Assembly (NCBI GenBank): GCA_036003885.1 | Contig: DASYSA010000459.1 | Coordinates: 1-13,062 of the forward strand | Source: DASYSA01 sp036003885 | GTDB taxonomy: Bacteria > Acidobacteriota > Blastocatellia > UBA7656 | DNA: 13,062 nt | Direction of reading: 5' to 3' | Part shown: piece by piece, positions 1 to 7,383 of the stretch | Position numbering within the stretch: position 1 is the first letter of the stretch | How the letters are laid out: each line of letters opens with the position of its first letter | Made by a program: the position numbers and the translations under genes | The notes under the pieces: model-generated | The model's database searches: none | Told to the model about the DNA's origin: nothing | The model's input: the letters and a program-made list of their open reading frames with translations, nothing else

Positions 1-1513
1 CCGGAAACTCTTTGTCAATGACATCTCGCACCTGATGTCGGATGTCAACGGTGGTAAGAATTACGGGAGGATGTGCCTCAGGCCAAAGGCGGACTTGTAC
101 GTGGATGTCTTCGTGTAGCTCACTGATCTCCTCGCCGCTGAAAGGGTCATCCGCCGAATCGGCGAATCGTTCTTCAAGATCGGGATGGAGCAGCAACACA
201 TACATCGTTGATTCATTCCCGAACACACCGTCCGCGATCTCTCGGTCCAGAGCCCGCTTTTCAGAGTATTTATTCGAGATATGACGCTTCAGGGACATGC
301 GTGCGGTTTCCGCAAGGCCCTTAATGCTCAAAGCGTCAATTCTCGAGTCCAGAGAGGACGGGCAAAAGTTTGCTGTGTTTGGATGAAAGACGATGTGGCT
401 GCGGTAGTCTGCGTAGCCGATTCCGTTGATCGTCGTCAGGCAATCGAGTAGGCCGCGCAGGTCTAGTATCGAAATCGATTCATGAGCGATAGCGCGGAGC
501 ACGGCGGTCAACGTGAGAAGATCGAAGCGCCTTTTGGCTTCCCGCACCAGTACGGGAAACCGCTCGCCCAATGCGTTCAGGCGTGCATCGACGTACCGCG
601 CGGTGATCAGCAAACCGGCATGATGCCGAAGCTCGTTAAGAATGACGGTCTCTAATTGCTCGGCTTCGCTCGAAACGACCTCTCCGCGATCGCTCGGCGC
701 CGTGACTTGCTCCCGCCGCGGGATAGCGGTCGGGGCAAGGCGTAGCGCGTTGATCGAGATGTGCAATTCGTCATCATTTCCTCCAGCGCATTCTTCAAGG
801 GACTGAAAGACGATCGAACCAGCGTCAATGCCGAGTTCAGACACAAGTTTTGACGAGATCATATGAGACAACGCGTTAAGGGATGAGGGACTCGCCGCCG
901 TCTCGAGGTTTGGAGGAATGGAAACCGTGACTTGCAACGGGTCGCCCATTGCCGCCAGTTCTTCGAAGCAGACCTCCAGTGGCCGCGACTCGGTTTCCTT
1001 CAAAGAGTGTGTCTGGAGCCAGGTTTTGGCATGATTCCATGAAACTCCCCATCGCGTTGTTTCGACCAGGAGAGAATGAACCTCCGAAAGCAGCTCGCCG
1101 CCCTCGCACTGCTGGCTATCACTCGAAAGCGTGATCTTGCCCATCGCCTCGGCCTGCGGAGATGAAACCAACAACTCACGGTTATGGCAGATTACTCGTT
1201 CAATCCGGCGGCGCAGTGAAACAACATCGCCCGAGCTGTCTTCGTGCCAGGCGAACTGTTGCCTGCAGACCTGATCATCGATCAGCACTTCGCATTGACT
1301 GAAGTCGTTCCGCGGCTCGCCTGCAGGAAAAGTCAGCGACAACGAGGCGGTCGCCGTAATGGCAAGCCCGTCCATCAAGTCATCGGCATAACGCGTCACG
1401 AGCTGGACGAGGAGGGCTGCGTCCTGCGGCTTCTCCGATACCACGTGGGCCAACTCGCCGTAGAATTCGACCACAAACTGCACCGTTCGCGGTCCCGCTT
1501 CAACCGCTTCCAT
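1..1513 (-). CDS. FHIPEP (FlhA/SctV cytoplasmic-domain)-like protein, 3' end beyond window
   Basis: Seen: an uninterrupted minus-strand frame from ATG at 1513 to the left edge, 504 codons without a stop, so the C-terminus lies outside the window. The start is set by AGGTGA at 1522-1527, 8 nt upstream, and overlaps the end of the TPR gene by 14 bp in another frame, which suggests translational coupling. Residues 1-190 are soluble and unrecognised. Residues about 192-504 follow the FHIPEP cytoplasmic domain: a helix then SELGIDAGSI (225-234; FlhA has a similar ELGF-P-V-I segment), LLITARYVDARLNALGERFP (301-320), LREAK-type helices, SISILDLRGLLDCL (346-359; compare SIRDLRTILEAL), and VILTTVDIRHQVRDVIDKEF (484-503; compare the SctV segment before VLSYQEL). 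Known: in FlhA/SctV this domain forms a nonameric ring that docks export chaperones and substrates. Odd: there is no transmembrane half and no secretion gene nearby. The FHIPEP fold call is from pattern recognition; function is unknown. Confidence 0.75.
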   Translation of the reverse strand, partial: MEAVEAGPRTVQFVVEFYGELAHVVSEKPQDAALLVQLVTRYADDLMDGLAITATASLSLTFPAGEPRNDFSQCEVLIDDQVCRQQFAWHEDSSGDVVSLRRRIERVICHNRELLVSSPQAEAMGKITLSSDSQQCEGGELLSEVHSLLVETTRWGVSWNHAKTWLQTHSLKETESRPLEVCFEELAAMGDPLQVTVSIPPNLETAASPSSLNALSHMISSKLVSELGIDAGSIVFQSLEECAGGNDDELHISINALRLAPTAIPRREQVTAPSDRGEVVSSEAEQLETVILNELRHHAGLLITARYVDARLNALGERFPVLVREAKRRFDLLTLTAVLRAIAHESISILDLRGLLDCLTTINGIGYADYRSHIVFHPNTANFCPSSLDSRIDALSIKGLAETARMSLKRHISNKYSEKRALDREIADGVFGNESTMYVLLLHPDLEERFADSADDPFSGEEISELHEDIHVQVRLWPEAHPPVILTTVDIRHQVRDVIDKEFP

Positions 1514-4500
1514 ATTGTGTTTCACCTGCTTCCCACTCGATGGTGGCAATAAACTTCTCGGGCTGTGCCTGGGCCGGCAATAGCTCCGCCCGCGACAGCA
1601 CCCAGAGATAAGGAAACTCCAGTTCGACCAGTTTTCGGACGTAGGGGCGAATTGCAGCGTTCTCCACGACCATCGCCGCCCAGGTCGTAATCCCCGATAC
1701 GTCCTGGCGCACCGCGGCAAGGGCGTCCTGGCAAACGGCTGGTTCCATGGCCAGGACCGGTTGGCTGCCACGGTTTTCGATACATTCGGCGATCATCTGT
1801 TCATACGCCGAGTTGACCGATATGTATGAGTGATACGCGGCATTGGCCGGCAGGACCGCGCGAACGAGTTCGAGTGACCGAAGCTTTTCGCCGATCTCAA
1901 CCAGCGGAATCCCCGTCTCTCGCAGGCAGCGGAATTCCACCAAAATTGTTGCCAGCGGGGCGATTGTTACCTGTTCTGCCAAAAAAGCCCGCATGACCAT
2001 AACCAGATCTGTGAGGAATGAGCCGTCGGCACAGACTTCCTCTACCGCCTCCGGCAGCCGGGCGGCCAGGGTGCGCACGAATTCCTGATGTCCGATCACT
2101 TCCGGTAGATTCCGAGTTATTACTATTTCCAGATGGCGGAGCGGATACTCCAGACTGTCCCACAAAAAGAGGCCTGCCTCCTCCTCCTTCGCCCAATCGT
2201 CACGGTTGATCCAATATGCGGCGACCCCGTTGATCGGGTTTATTGTCTCGCGTGCTTTGATGTTCAGGCGTTCGAGCTCGGTGACCGGGCCGGTAAACAG
2301 CCGTTCCTCCAGTGATACTGTTCCGGCCACCAACGGAATGCCGCTCAAAGCTATTATGTAACGGCCAGGCGCTGAACCGTCGGCCAGCGGCCGTATGCAG
2401 ATGTCCGGGATGATGACGCCATAACTCTTCCAGATTCGTTCCTCCATCTCATCCAGGAGCCTTCGTAGCTGTGATGACAATCCACCAGCCTCATCTCCTG
2501 TTGCGTAGTTTAGAAGGTCAGCGGGCCACTCGAGAATGATCGGCGGCGCGAAAGGTTCCGGGACCGCCGAGAAATAGTCACGCGCTCCACGGTCGCACCA
2601 CCGGCGATTGGCGCGTAGCTCCTCGAGTCGAGCGGCGTAACGTTGCTCGTCAGGTTTGAGATCTCTCGCCCGCTCAAGCGCCGCGATGGCCCGGTCCAGA
2701 TTCTGGGCCCGGTTACCATTGCCCTGAGAGTTCAAGGCCAGGGCCAGGTTCGAGTGAAACACGTCGTAGCTGGGATCTGTTGTGGCCGCAGCCTCATAAC
2801 ACGCGGCGGCCTTCACAAAATTGCCCGCGCCATAGCGGGCATTGCCTTCGGTGTTGTAGATAAGCGCGATGTCGCTTTGACGAGGCTTGCCGCCGGCCTC
2901 CACTTCCAATTCCGATACGCGCACCATCTCCTCGCGCGCGAAGTCCCATTGCTTCAACTCCAGGAAAGAGTTCGAAAGATTGCCGTGCAGGACCGGGTCG
3001 GTTGGGCGTGCGGCGATCGCGGCCTGAAAGAAAGGCACCGCCGCTTCGTAGTCTCCCAAGTAGTAATGCAGGACGCCGATGTGGTTTCGGTAGTCGGCCT
3101 CATACGATGCGCCTTTGATTTCCCGAATCTCTTTGTAGATTCTCAACGCAGATGCGACATCGTCGCGCGTTTTATAAAGCGTCTGGGCTAGATTGTGCAA
3201 GGATGTCCAGCTGTTCTCCGGCTGGCATCGCAGCGAGCCCAAAAACTCTGCTTCGGCTTTCACAAGATCACCAAGTTTGCAGTGCATCTCGCCGAACTTG
3301 AGGCGGAGAATACCTTCCCACTGCGGAAGCTTTTGGAGTGTCTGCTCGAAGTAGTCCAGGGCTTTGCGCCACTCTTCCTGTTGCTCCCAACTCAACCCCA
3401 TCCCCCAAAACGCGTCAGCGGCGTCGGGAACCGCGTCGATGGCCTTCTGAAAGAACTCGCGCGCGCGATCCAAGTCGAGACTATTCGGCTTTAGGTACAG
3501 ATGTCCTAGTACGACGTAGGCGTACATACCCGTCGGATCCAAATCAATCGCTCGCTGATACCATTCGAGCGCCAACTCGGTCCTATCGTAATCGCGATGG
3601 ACGCTCCCGACCACTATGGTAGTGCAGTAGACATCGTCCGGATCAACAGCCAAAGCGGACTGCGCGAGGCGATTTATTCGTTCCTGACGCAATTCAAACG
3701 AGCCGGGACGACTCAGCACCCGCAAGAGATGCAGATAGCCGCTAGTCTCCCAGGAGCGAATCGCGACTGACTTCTCAAGCCACTCCTCAGCTCCAATCAA
3801 GTCGTCCTGACGCTGCTTGAGATCACCCATTAACATGAAACCGCGTGAGCGCAACGGCCAGTTCTCAATTCCCAGGCTGAACTGCTTGCTGGCCTTATCG
3901 TAATCCGCCCTGTCAAGCCAGTATTCGCCCCTGCCGCAGATCACGTCATCTTCGCTCGGCGCCAGACCTTCGGCGCTCTCCAGTAGCGCTGCGGCGGCCT
4001 CCCGTCGATTGAAAATATACAGCTCGATCTGCGCCGCATAGACTCTCAATTGCGCCTGCTGTGATGGATTGCCTGACCCCAATCCGATGAAATCCAGAAG
4101 CAGCCCGTAGAAGGCTTGATAGCGCTGTTGCAGCGGTAGCGTCACGACCTGCCGAGTCTTCTCGACAAGCGAGACGGCTGATTCAGGGAAAGGAAATGGT
4201 TGGTTGCTGAGGCTCCAACAGAACTTCAGACGCCACTTCACAAGGGCAGCTACCAGGACTTGCAGCCACTCGGCCCATCCTTCTGCCAGGTCGCGGTCGA
4301 AGGCGGTATGGAGCCGCGCGATCTCGCTGGCGATCAGCCGGCTGACAAAGGCGTCTCTCATATTCACCAGGAGCGGGCCAAGTTTCAACGGCTCCGCTCT
4401 GCCGATCTCACTCTCCAGCGATTCCCAAACCTCGAGCGGGCTGCTGTCGCTCAGCATGAGCAGGCGGACCGATTCGAGTGCTTCGACGACTCGGCGCATA

Positions 4501-4583
4501 TCCGCTTGTTCCAGCGCCGCACTACGGTAGCTGTCGGCCAGCATCTCCGTGACTTCCTGGGCTGTGTATGGTTGGCGCATCAT
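1500..4583 (-). CDS. TPR-repeat protein with C-terminal FHIPEP-like domain
   Basis: Encodes 1027 aa, predicted cytoplasmic with no signal peptide or clear membrane segment. Residues 1-200 are mostly helical and unrecognised. About 205-660 is a long tetratricopeptide array, with typical repeats such as ALEWYQRAIDLDP (338-350), AREFFQKAIDAVPDAADAFW (374-393), ALDYFEQTLQKLP (408-420), AVPFFQAAIAARPTDPVLHG (515-534) and AAACYEAAATTDPSY (592-606). Residues about 680-1003 match the order of the FlhA/SctV cytoplasmic domain: ERIWKSYGVIIPDICIRPL (715-733), RYIIALSGIPLVAGTV (741-756), GVAAYWINRDDWAKEEEAG (786-804), then IGHQEFVRTLAARLPEAVEE (830-849) and VRKLVELEFPYLWVLSRAEL (982-1001; compare FPDLPVLSYNEL). 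The gene starts 11 bp after the CHAT stop; no strong Shine-Dalgarno is seen, so coupling is likely, and a second ATG follows at 4580. Inference: the TPRs bind partners and the FHIPEP module may oligomerise. TPR identity is firm; the FHIPEP fusion is from sequence pattern. Confidence 0.88.
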   Translation of the reverse strand: MMRQPYTAQEVTEMLADSYRSAALEQADMRRVVEALESVRLLMLSDSSPLEVWESLESEIGRAEPLKLGPLLVNMRDAFVSRLIASEIARLHTAFDRDLAEGWAEWLQVLVAALVKWRLKFCWSLSNQPFPFPESAVSLVEKTRQVVTLPLQQRYQAFYGLLLDFIGLGSGNPSQQAQLRVYAAQIELYIFNRREAAAALLESAEGLAPSEDDVICGRGEYWLDRADYDKASKQFSLGIENWPLRSRGFMLMGDLKQRQDDLIGAEEWLEKSVAIRSWETSGYLHLLRVLSRPGSFELRQERINRLAQSALAVDPDDVYCTTIVVGSVHRDYDRTELALEWYQRAIDLDPTGMYAYVVLGHLYLKPNSLDLDRAREFFQKAIDAVPDAADAFWGMGLSWEQQEEWRKALDYFEQTLQKLPQWEGILRLKFGEMHCKLGDLVKAEAEFLGSLRCQPENSWTSLHNLAQTLYKTRDDVASALRIYKEIREIKGASYEADYRNHIGVLHYYLGDYEAAVPFFQAAIAARPTDPVLHGNLSNSFLELKQWDFAREEMVRVSELEVEAGGKPRQSDIALIYNTEGNARYGAGNFVKAAACYEAAATTDPSYDVFHSNLALALNSQGNGNRAQNLDRAIAALERARDLKPDEQRYAARLEELRANRRWCDRGARDYFSAVPEPFAPPIILEWPADLLNYATGDEAGGLSSQLRRLLDEMEERIWKSYGVIIPDICIRPLADGSAPGRYIIALSGIPLVAGTVSLEERLFTGPVTELERLNIKARETINPINGVAAYWINRDDWAKEEEAGLFLWDSLEYPLRHLEIVITRNLPEVIGHQEFVRTLAARLPEAVEEVCADGSFLTDLVMVMRAFLAEQVTIAPLATILVEFRCLRETGIPLVEIGEKLRSLELVRAVLPANAAYHSYISVNSAYEQMIAECIENRGSQPVLAMEPAVCQDALAAVRQDVSGITTWAAMVVENAAIRPYVRKLVELEFPYLWVLSRAELLPAQAQPEKFIATIEWEAGETQYGSG
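1522..1527 (-). promoter_or_regulatory. Internal ribosome binding site for the FHIPEP-like gene
   Basis: AGGTGA on the minus strand lies inside the last codons of the TPR gene, 8 nt before the ATG at 1513. It supports a start that overlaps the preceding stop codon (1500-1502) by 14 bp, and therefore coupled expression of the two FHIPEP-domain proteins. Confidence 0.6.
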
Positions 4584-4594
4584 CTATTAAGGTA

Positions 4595-6097
4595 TTAAGG
4601 TTCTAGAACCGTTGGCCGTAAGTTCACCGAGCGGTTCACTGTGGACGTGGGGGCCGGCGATTGGAGGCCAACCCTTGCATCTGCCGGTGCTACCGAGGGT
4701 GCAGAACCTGCGCCCACTTCGGCGACCGCACCCTGACTGTCAAGTCGGTGACCACAACTCTTGCATTCTCCTTTGGCGAGCGATATTAGCGCTTTGCACT
4801 TCCCGCATGCGCCTATTCTGCAGCCACAATTGGGACAAAATGACTTGGCTGGGTCCACTGCATCACTGCATTGGGGACAACAGTCGTGCGGTTTGGCTTC
4901 GACGATGATGGCGTTCTTTGTTTGAAGATAGAGAACCGGTGTGCCAAAGCGGCGGTCGTTCCAGCCGAGGGCATCGTCGCGGTGCTCCGGGTTTGTCGCC
5001 AGCACGCGGCGTCCTTCGGCGACCGCTTCGTCGATTGGGATGCCGGCGCTAATGAGGCTGTAAAACTTGCTGGAGAACCGCAGCGCTTCGCCGTTCTGAA
5101 TCTCGAATTGCATCGCCACAACCGCCGAGATGCCCGAATCAATTAGTTCCAAAGCGGCATTGCTCATGCTACCGGCGCGCGACTTTGCCCCTTCGCACGA
5201 TTCGAGAAACACGAGCTGGGGTTTTGGCGCCACAAACAGCGCCCCAACGGTCTTCGGCCCAATCCATTTGGATTCCTTCTGTTCGGAGAATAAGTCGTGG
5301 TGCTCCTTTATCTCCTGCGCGGTCATCATGACATAGATCCCGCCATCCTTGCCGTGTCCAACGAAATGGAAGATATGAGGTTTGTGGAGCTTGATTGCTT
5401 CCTGTAACTCATCGAAGGTCGGATTCATCACATCCTCGATCCGAATGTTCTCAGCCGACTTAATGTGAGTTTTGATCTTTGCAATGACTTCGTTGCCGTC
5501 GATCGGGTCACCATCAATGGTTGGGAGGTCAGACGGCTGGCAGTAGGCCAACAGTATGCACAGCTTCTCATCGCGCCCGACCTTCTGGAGAGTGTCGCTC
5601 CCCGGCGTCCGTGGCGGCACAAACCGTGTAAGAATCAACTCGGTGTGTTCGCAGGCCAGGAAAACCCCCTCATCCTGACTCCCTCTCTTGGGCATGAAGA
5701 GGAATTCCCAGGGATAGGAGACTAAATCTGTCTTCGCGCGTGGATGAAACTTCAACACAAGGCGGAAACGCGACCACTTCCGGAAGTCGGCGTTCTGTTC
5801 ACGGTCCCTGAAGACATCGTAATAACTGCGCTCGAGTTCCTTTCTTATCTCGCTGTGAAAGAGCAGATTGAATAAGTAGTGACCGAGCAGCCGCAGATCT
5901 TCATTTTGAAAACTGGAATTACCTACCCAATAGCTCAGGCGTTTGATCGTCAACTCGGTAAGGGGATCATTCTCGAGGTCCGCAGTCGTGCTTCGCCCCA
6001 GGCTGTCGGTAAAGACGAGGTCTCCTAGCTTTTTGTCTCTTCCAATCGCTTCATCGGGAAGGATGTCGAGTGTACATTCGAACACTTCACTGCTCAT
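4595..6097 (-). CDS. CHAT-domain caspase-like protease with C-terminal double zinc ribbons
   Basis: Encodes 500 aa from the ATG at 6097. A longer form from TTG at 6130 has no Shine-Dalgarno, whereas AGGAG sits just before 6097. Residue numbers here count from the TTG. The CHAT domain spans about 120-405: YPWEFL (139-144) is the usual strand before the core, the catalytic His lies in HFVGHG (255-260, His259), and the catalytic Cys in LESCEGA (309-315, Cys312). The region ends with GWNDRRFGTPVLY, a common CHAT ending. Two Cys4 zinc ribbons follow: Cys418/421/432/435 and Cys442/445/456/459. The tail, about 465-511, is rich in Ala, Pro and Ser and probably disordered. Known: CHAT proteases are caspase/separase-like cysteine peptidases, often regulated by TPR partners, as in Craspase and gasdermin-linked defence systems. 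Here the TPR partner gene is next in the operon. Both catalytic residues are present, so activity is expected; substrate and trigger are unknown. Confidence 0.92.
   Translation of the reverse strand: MSSEVFECTLDILPDEAIGRDKKLGDLVFTDSLGRSTTADLENDPLTELTIKRLSYWVGNSSFQNEDLRLLGHYLFNLLFHSEIRKELERSYYDVFRDREQNADFRKWSRFRLVLKFHPRAKTDLVSYPWEFLFMPKRGSQDEGVFLACEHTELILTRFVPPRTPGSDTLQKVGRDEKLCILLAYCQPSDLPTIDGDPIDGNEVIAKIKTHIKSAENIRIEDVMNPTFDELQEAIKLHKPHIFHFVGHGKDGGIYVMMTAQEIKEHHDLFSEQKESKWIGPKTVGALFVAPKPQLVFLESCEGAKSRAGSMSNAALELIDSGISAVVAMQFEIQNGEALRFSSKFYSLISAGIPIDEAVAEGRRVLATNPEHRDDALGWNDRRFGTPVLYLQTKNAIIVEAKPHDCCPQCSDAVDPAKSFCPNCGCRIGACGKCKALISLAKGECKSCGHRLDSQGAVAEVGAGSAPSVAPADARVGLQSPAPTSTVNRSVNLRPTVLEP
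4754..4879 (-). other. Double zinc-ribbon segment of the CHAT protease
   Basis: Encodes two consecutive C-x2-C...C-x2-C knuckle pairs (CPQC/CPNC and CGKC/CKSC), eight cysteines in 42 residues directly after the protease core. The spacing suits two structural Zn sites. It may bind a protein or nucleic-acid partner, or gate the protease; the sequence does not decide between these. Confidence 0.8.
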
Positions 6098-6100
6098 ATA

Positions 6101-6106
6101 GCTCCT
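6101..6106 (-). promoter_or_regulatory. Ribosome binding site deciding the CHAT start
   Basis: AGGAGC on the minus strand lies 3-4 nt before ATG 6097. It favours that start, with a 29-bp gap to the preceding gene, over the TTG at 6130 that overlaps the upstream stop codon and has no Shine-Dalgarno. The spacing is somewhat short. Confidence 0.5.
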
Positions 6107-6126
6107 GGGGCCATCCACCTGCCTTT

Positions 6127-7209
6127 TCAAAGGTCAAGAATCGAGCCTGCCCGGTCGCGAATCTGGTCGAGGCGGGTTCGTTTCCTCGTGTCGCCCGCCG
6201 CGCGGGAACCACGGCGCACTGCACGTTCGTGAAGTGCGAGCATGCGATCGGTCAGCTCTTTCTCCAGCAGGTCCGCATGATCTTCGGTCAAATCAGGACT
6301 TTGCAGCATCTTCAGAACCATGGCACTCAGGATTGCTTTGGCTCTCGCCTTACCCTTCTCATTCGGCTCGTTCGCCTCGCGTTCAACTTCAGCCCACTGG
6401 TCATAAAACGGAAGACTGGTGTAATCGCTGCGTGGGATGGTTTGTATTAAGCTGTAGAGTACATAGCTTGCCTGTCGAAAGGAGACGGCGCTGTCTATAT
6501 CCTTGCCGGCAACCAGCCGCCGGTTCCGCACGAACAGCTGACCCGGATCAACCTTGCGCTCATCCTCGTCCACCAGCACGAAATAGCCGGGCCTCACCTC
6601 GTCGCTCCCATCGGGATCGAATTCATGGCGAACGCTGACCAGCGATTGCGTGTCGCCCGCTCCGGCAAGCGTCTGAATCCCCTCGAGGACCACACCGGCC
6701 ACTTTCAAGGAGGCGCTCAAAGCGGTCGTGAAGTCCAGCACCTGGGCGGTAGACTCCAGCATGTGGAAGAACTTGCGAACGTAGTCCTCGCGCTTGACCT
6801 GGCAAAGGGTTACCGAGACCGTCAGCCGACCGCCCCGGTAAGGGTGCAATCCGGCCACCCTCGTATCCTGGAGGACCAGGTTTGCAGGCGGCTTCACGCC
6901 GTAGTCTTTGATCAGCGAAGGTCCCACCAGGAAGGGGGTCGCAATCCTTTTGTCTTTCCCTCGGTAATCGAATTCGGAGACAAAAAACACCATCGGGTCA
7001 TACGTGGTGGCCCACTGCCGGGTCGTGTGAAGGTACAGTTCGTTGACCCGCATCTGAAAATAGTGCTTCTCGCGCTCAAAACTTACGCCCGGCGGCTCGT
7101 TATCGTTTCGGATCTGGTCGGTCGGGATTCTGGCGGTGAAACGCAATTCGGCCTCTCCCTGTCGCACCGCGTCCCACACCTTTCCGAAAAGTTCCATGAT
7201 ATTCGGCAT
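6127..7209 (-). CDS. Uncharacterised protein, first gene of the CHAT/FHIPEP operon
   Basis: Encodes 360 aa; I do not recognise a named family. The start ATG at 7209 is preceded by AGAGGAAAG with suitable spacing. No signal peptide is seen. The one apolar stretch, about 155-185 (LDFTTALSASLKVAGVVLEG), is interrupted by Ser, Lys and Glu and looks like an amphipathic or buried helix, not a membrane anchor. Residues about 20-140 alternate short apolar and charged runs like a beta-rich domain and end in GLHPYRGGRLTVSVTL (120-135). KREDYVRKFFHMLESTAQVL (139-158) is helical. About 190-235 is again beta-like (GYFVLVDEDE, 208-217), and 270-360 is charged and helical, ending in an Arg/Lys-rich tail. 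It sits 29 bp before the CHAT gene and behind the probable promoter, so it is likely made in stoichiometric excess over the downstream proteins. It may be a CHAT substrate, effector or sensor; this is inference. Confidence 0.8.
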   Translation of the reverse strand: MPNIMELFGKVWDAVRQGEAELRFTARIPTDQIRNDNEPPGVSFEREKHYFQMRVNELYLHTTRQWATTYDPMVFFVSEFDYRGKDKRIATPFLVGPSLIKDYGVKPPANLVLQDTRVAGLHPYRGGRLTVSVTLCQVKREDYVRKFFHMLESTAQVLDFTTALSASLKVAGVVLEGIQTLAGAGDTQSLVSVRHEFDPDGSDEVRPGYFVLVDEDERKVDPGQLFVRNRRLVAGKDIDSAVSFRQASYVLYSLIQTIPRSDYTSLPFYDQWAEVEREANEPNEKGKARAKAILSAMVLKMLQSPDLTEDHADLLEKELTDRMLALHERAVRRGSRAAGDTRKRTRLDQIRDRAGSILDL

Positions 7210-7245
7210 GCTGCTTTCCTCTCAGTCAGTGGCGCAAGAGTCAAA

Positions 7246-7264
7246 CTCCTCGTCTGGCGAGGAG
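7246..7264. repeat. 7-bp inverted repeat (hairpin) in the operon leader
   Basis: CTCCTCG-TCTGG-CGAGGAG gives a perfect GC-rich 7-bp stem with a 5-nt loop, about 37 nt before the ATG at 7209. No T-run follows on either strand, so it does not look like an intrinsic terminator. It could be a leader hairpin affecting translation or mRNA stability, or an operator. Confidence 0.45.
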
Positions 7265-7337
7265 AACTCCCAGAACGATACGTGACCCGACAGCATTGCT
7301 AGATAAGAAAGTGCTATGAAAACGTTCGGACAGTATC

Positions 7338-7352
7338 TCTTCGTTACGAAGA
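7338..7352. promoter_or_regulatory. 15-bp palindrome, possible operator
   Basis: TCTTCG-TTA-CGAAGA is a perfect 6-bp inverted repeat around 3 bp. It lies immediately downstream of the candidate -10 box, over the predicted transcription start, which is where a dimeric repressor would block the promoter. No regulator is identified. Confidence 0.35.
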
Positions 7353-7354
7353 AT

Positions 7355-7383
7355 AATCTATATCACGAGAAGCCTGATTTCAA
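7355..7383 (-). promoter_or_regulatory. Candidate sigma-70-type promoter of the CHAT/FHIPEP operon
   Basis: On the minus strand TTGAAA (7378-7383) is followed after 17 bp by TAGATT (7355-7360), in an AT-rich stretch. The predicted start of transcription would fall near 7348, giving a leader of about 140 nt. The -35 match is 5/6 and the -10 only 4/6. It is the best candidate seen, not a firm call. Confidence 0.3.

Noticed and set aside
652..1109. Short minus-strand ORFs at 652-846 and 876-1109
   Set aside because: They lie in other frames inside the long FHIPEP-like gene that runs open to the left edge.
1244..1552. Plus-strand open frame of 102 aa, and similar plus-strand frames at 2643-3191, 4200-4598 and 6070-6450
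   Set aside because: These lie antisense to well-supported minus-strand genes with recognisable domains and show no family signature of their own.
1..4583. A flagellar or type III secretion locus, because of FlhA/SctV-like sequence
   Set aside because: There are no membrane helices in either FHIPEP-like protein and no other secretion genes. The neighbours are a CHAT protease and a TPR array, so these are not export gates.
6098..6130. TTG start at 6130 for the CHAT protein
   Set aside because: It overlaps the preceding stop codon, lacks a Shine-Dalgarno site and adds a non-conserved-looking 11 residues; ATG 6097 has AGGAG upstream.
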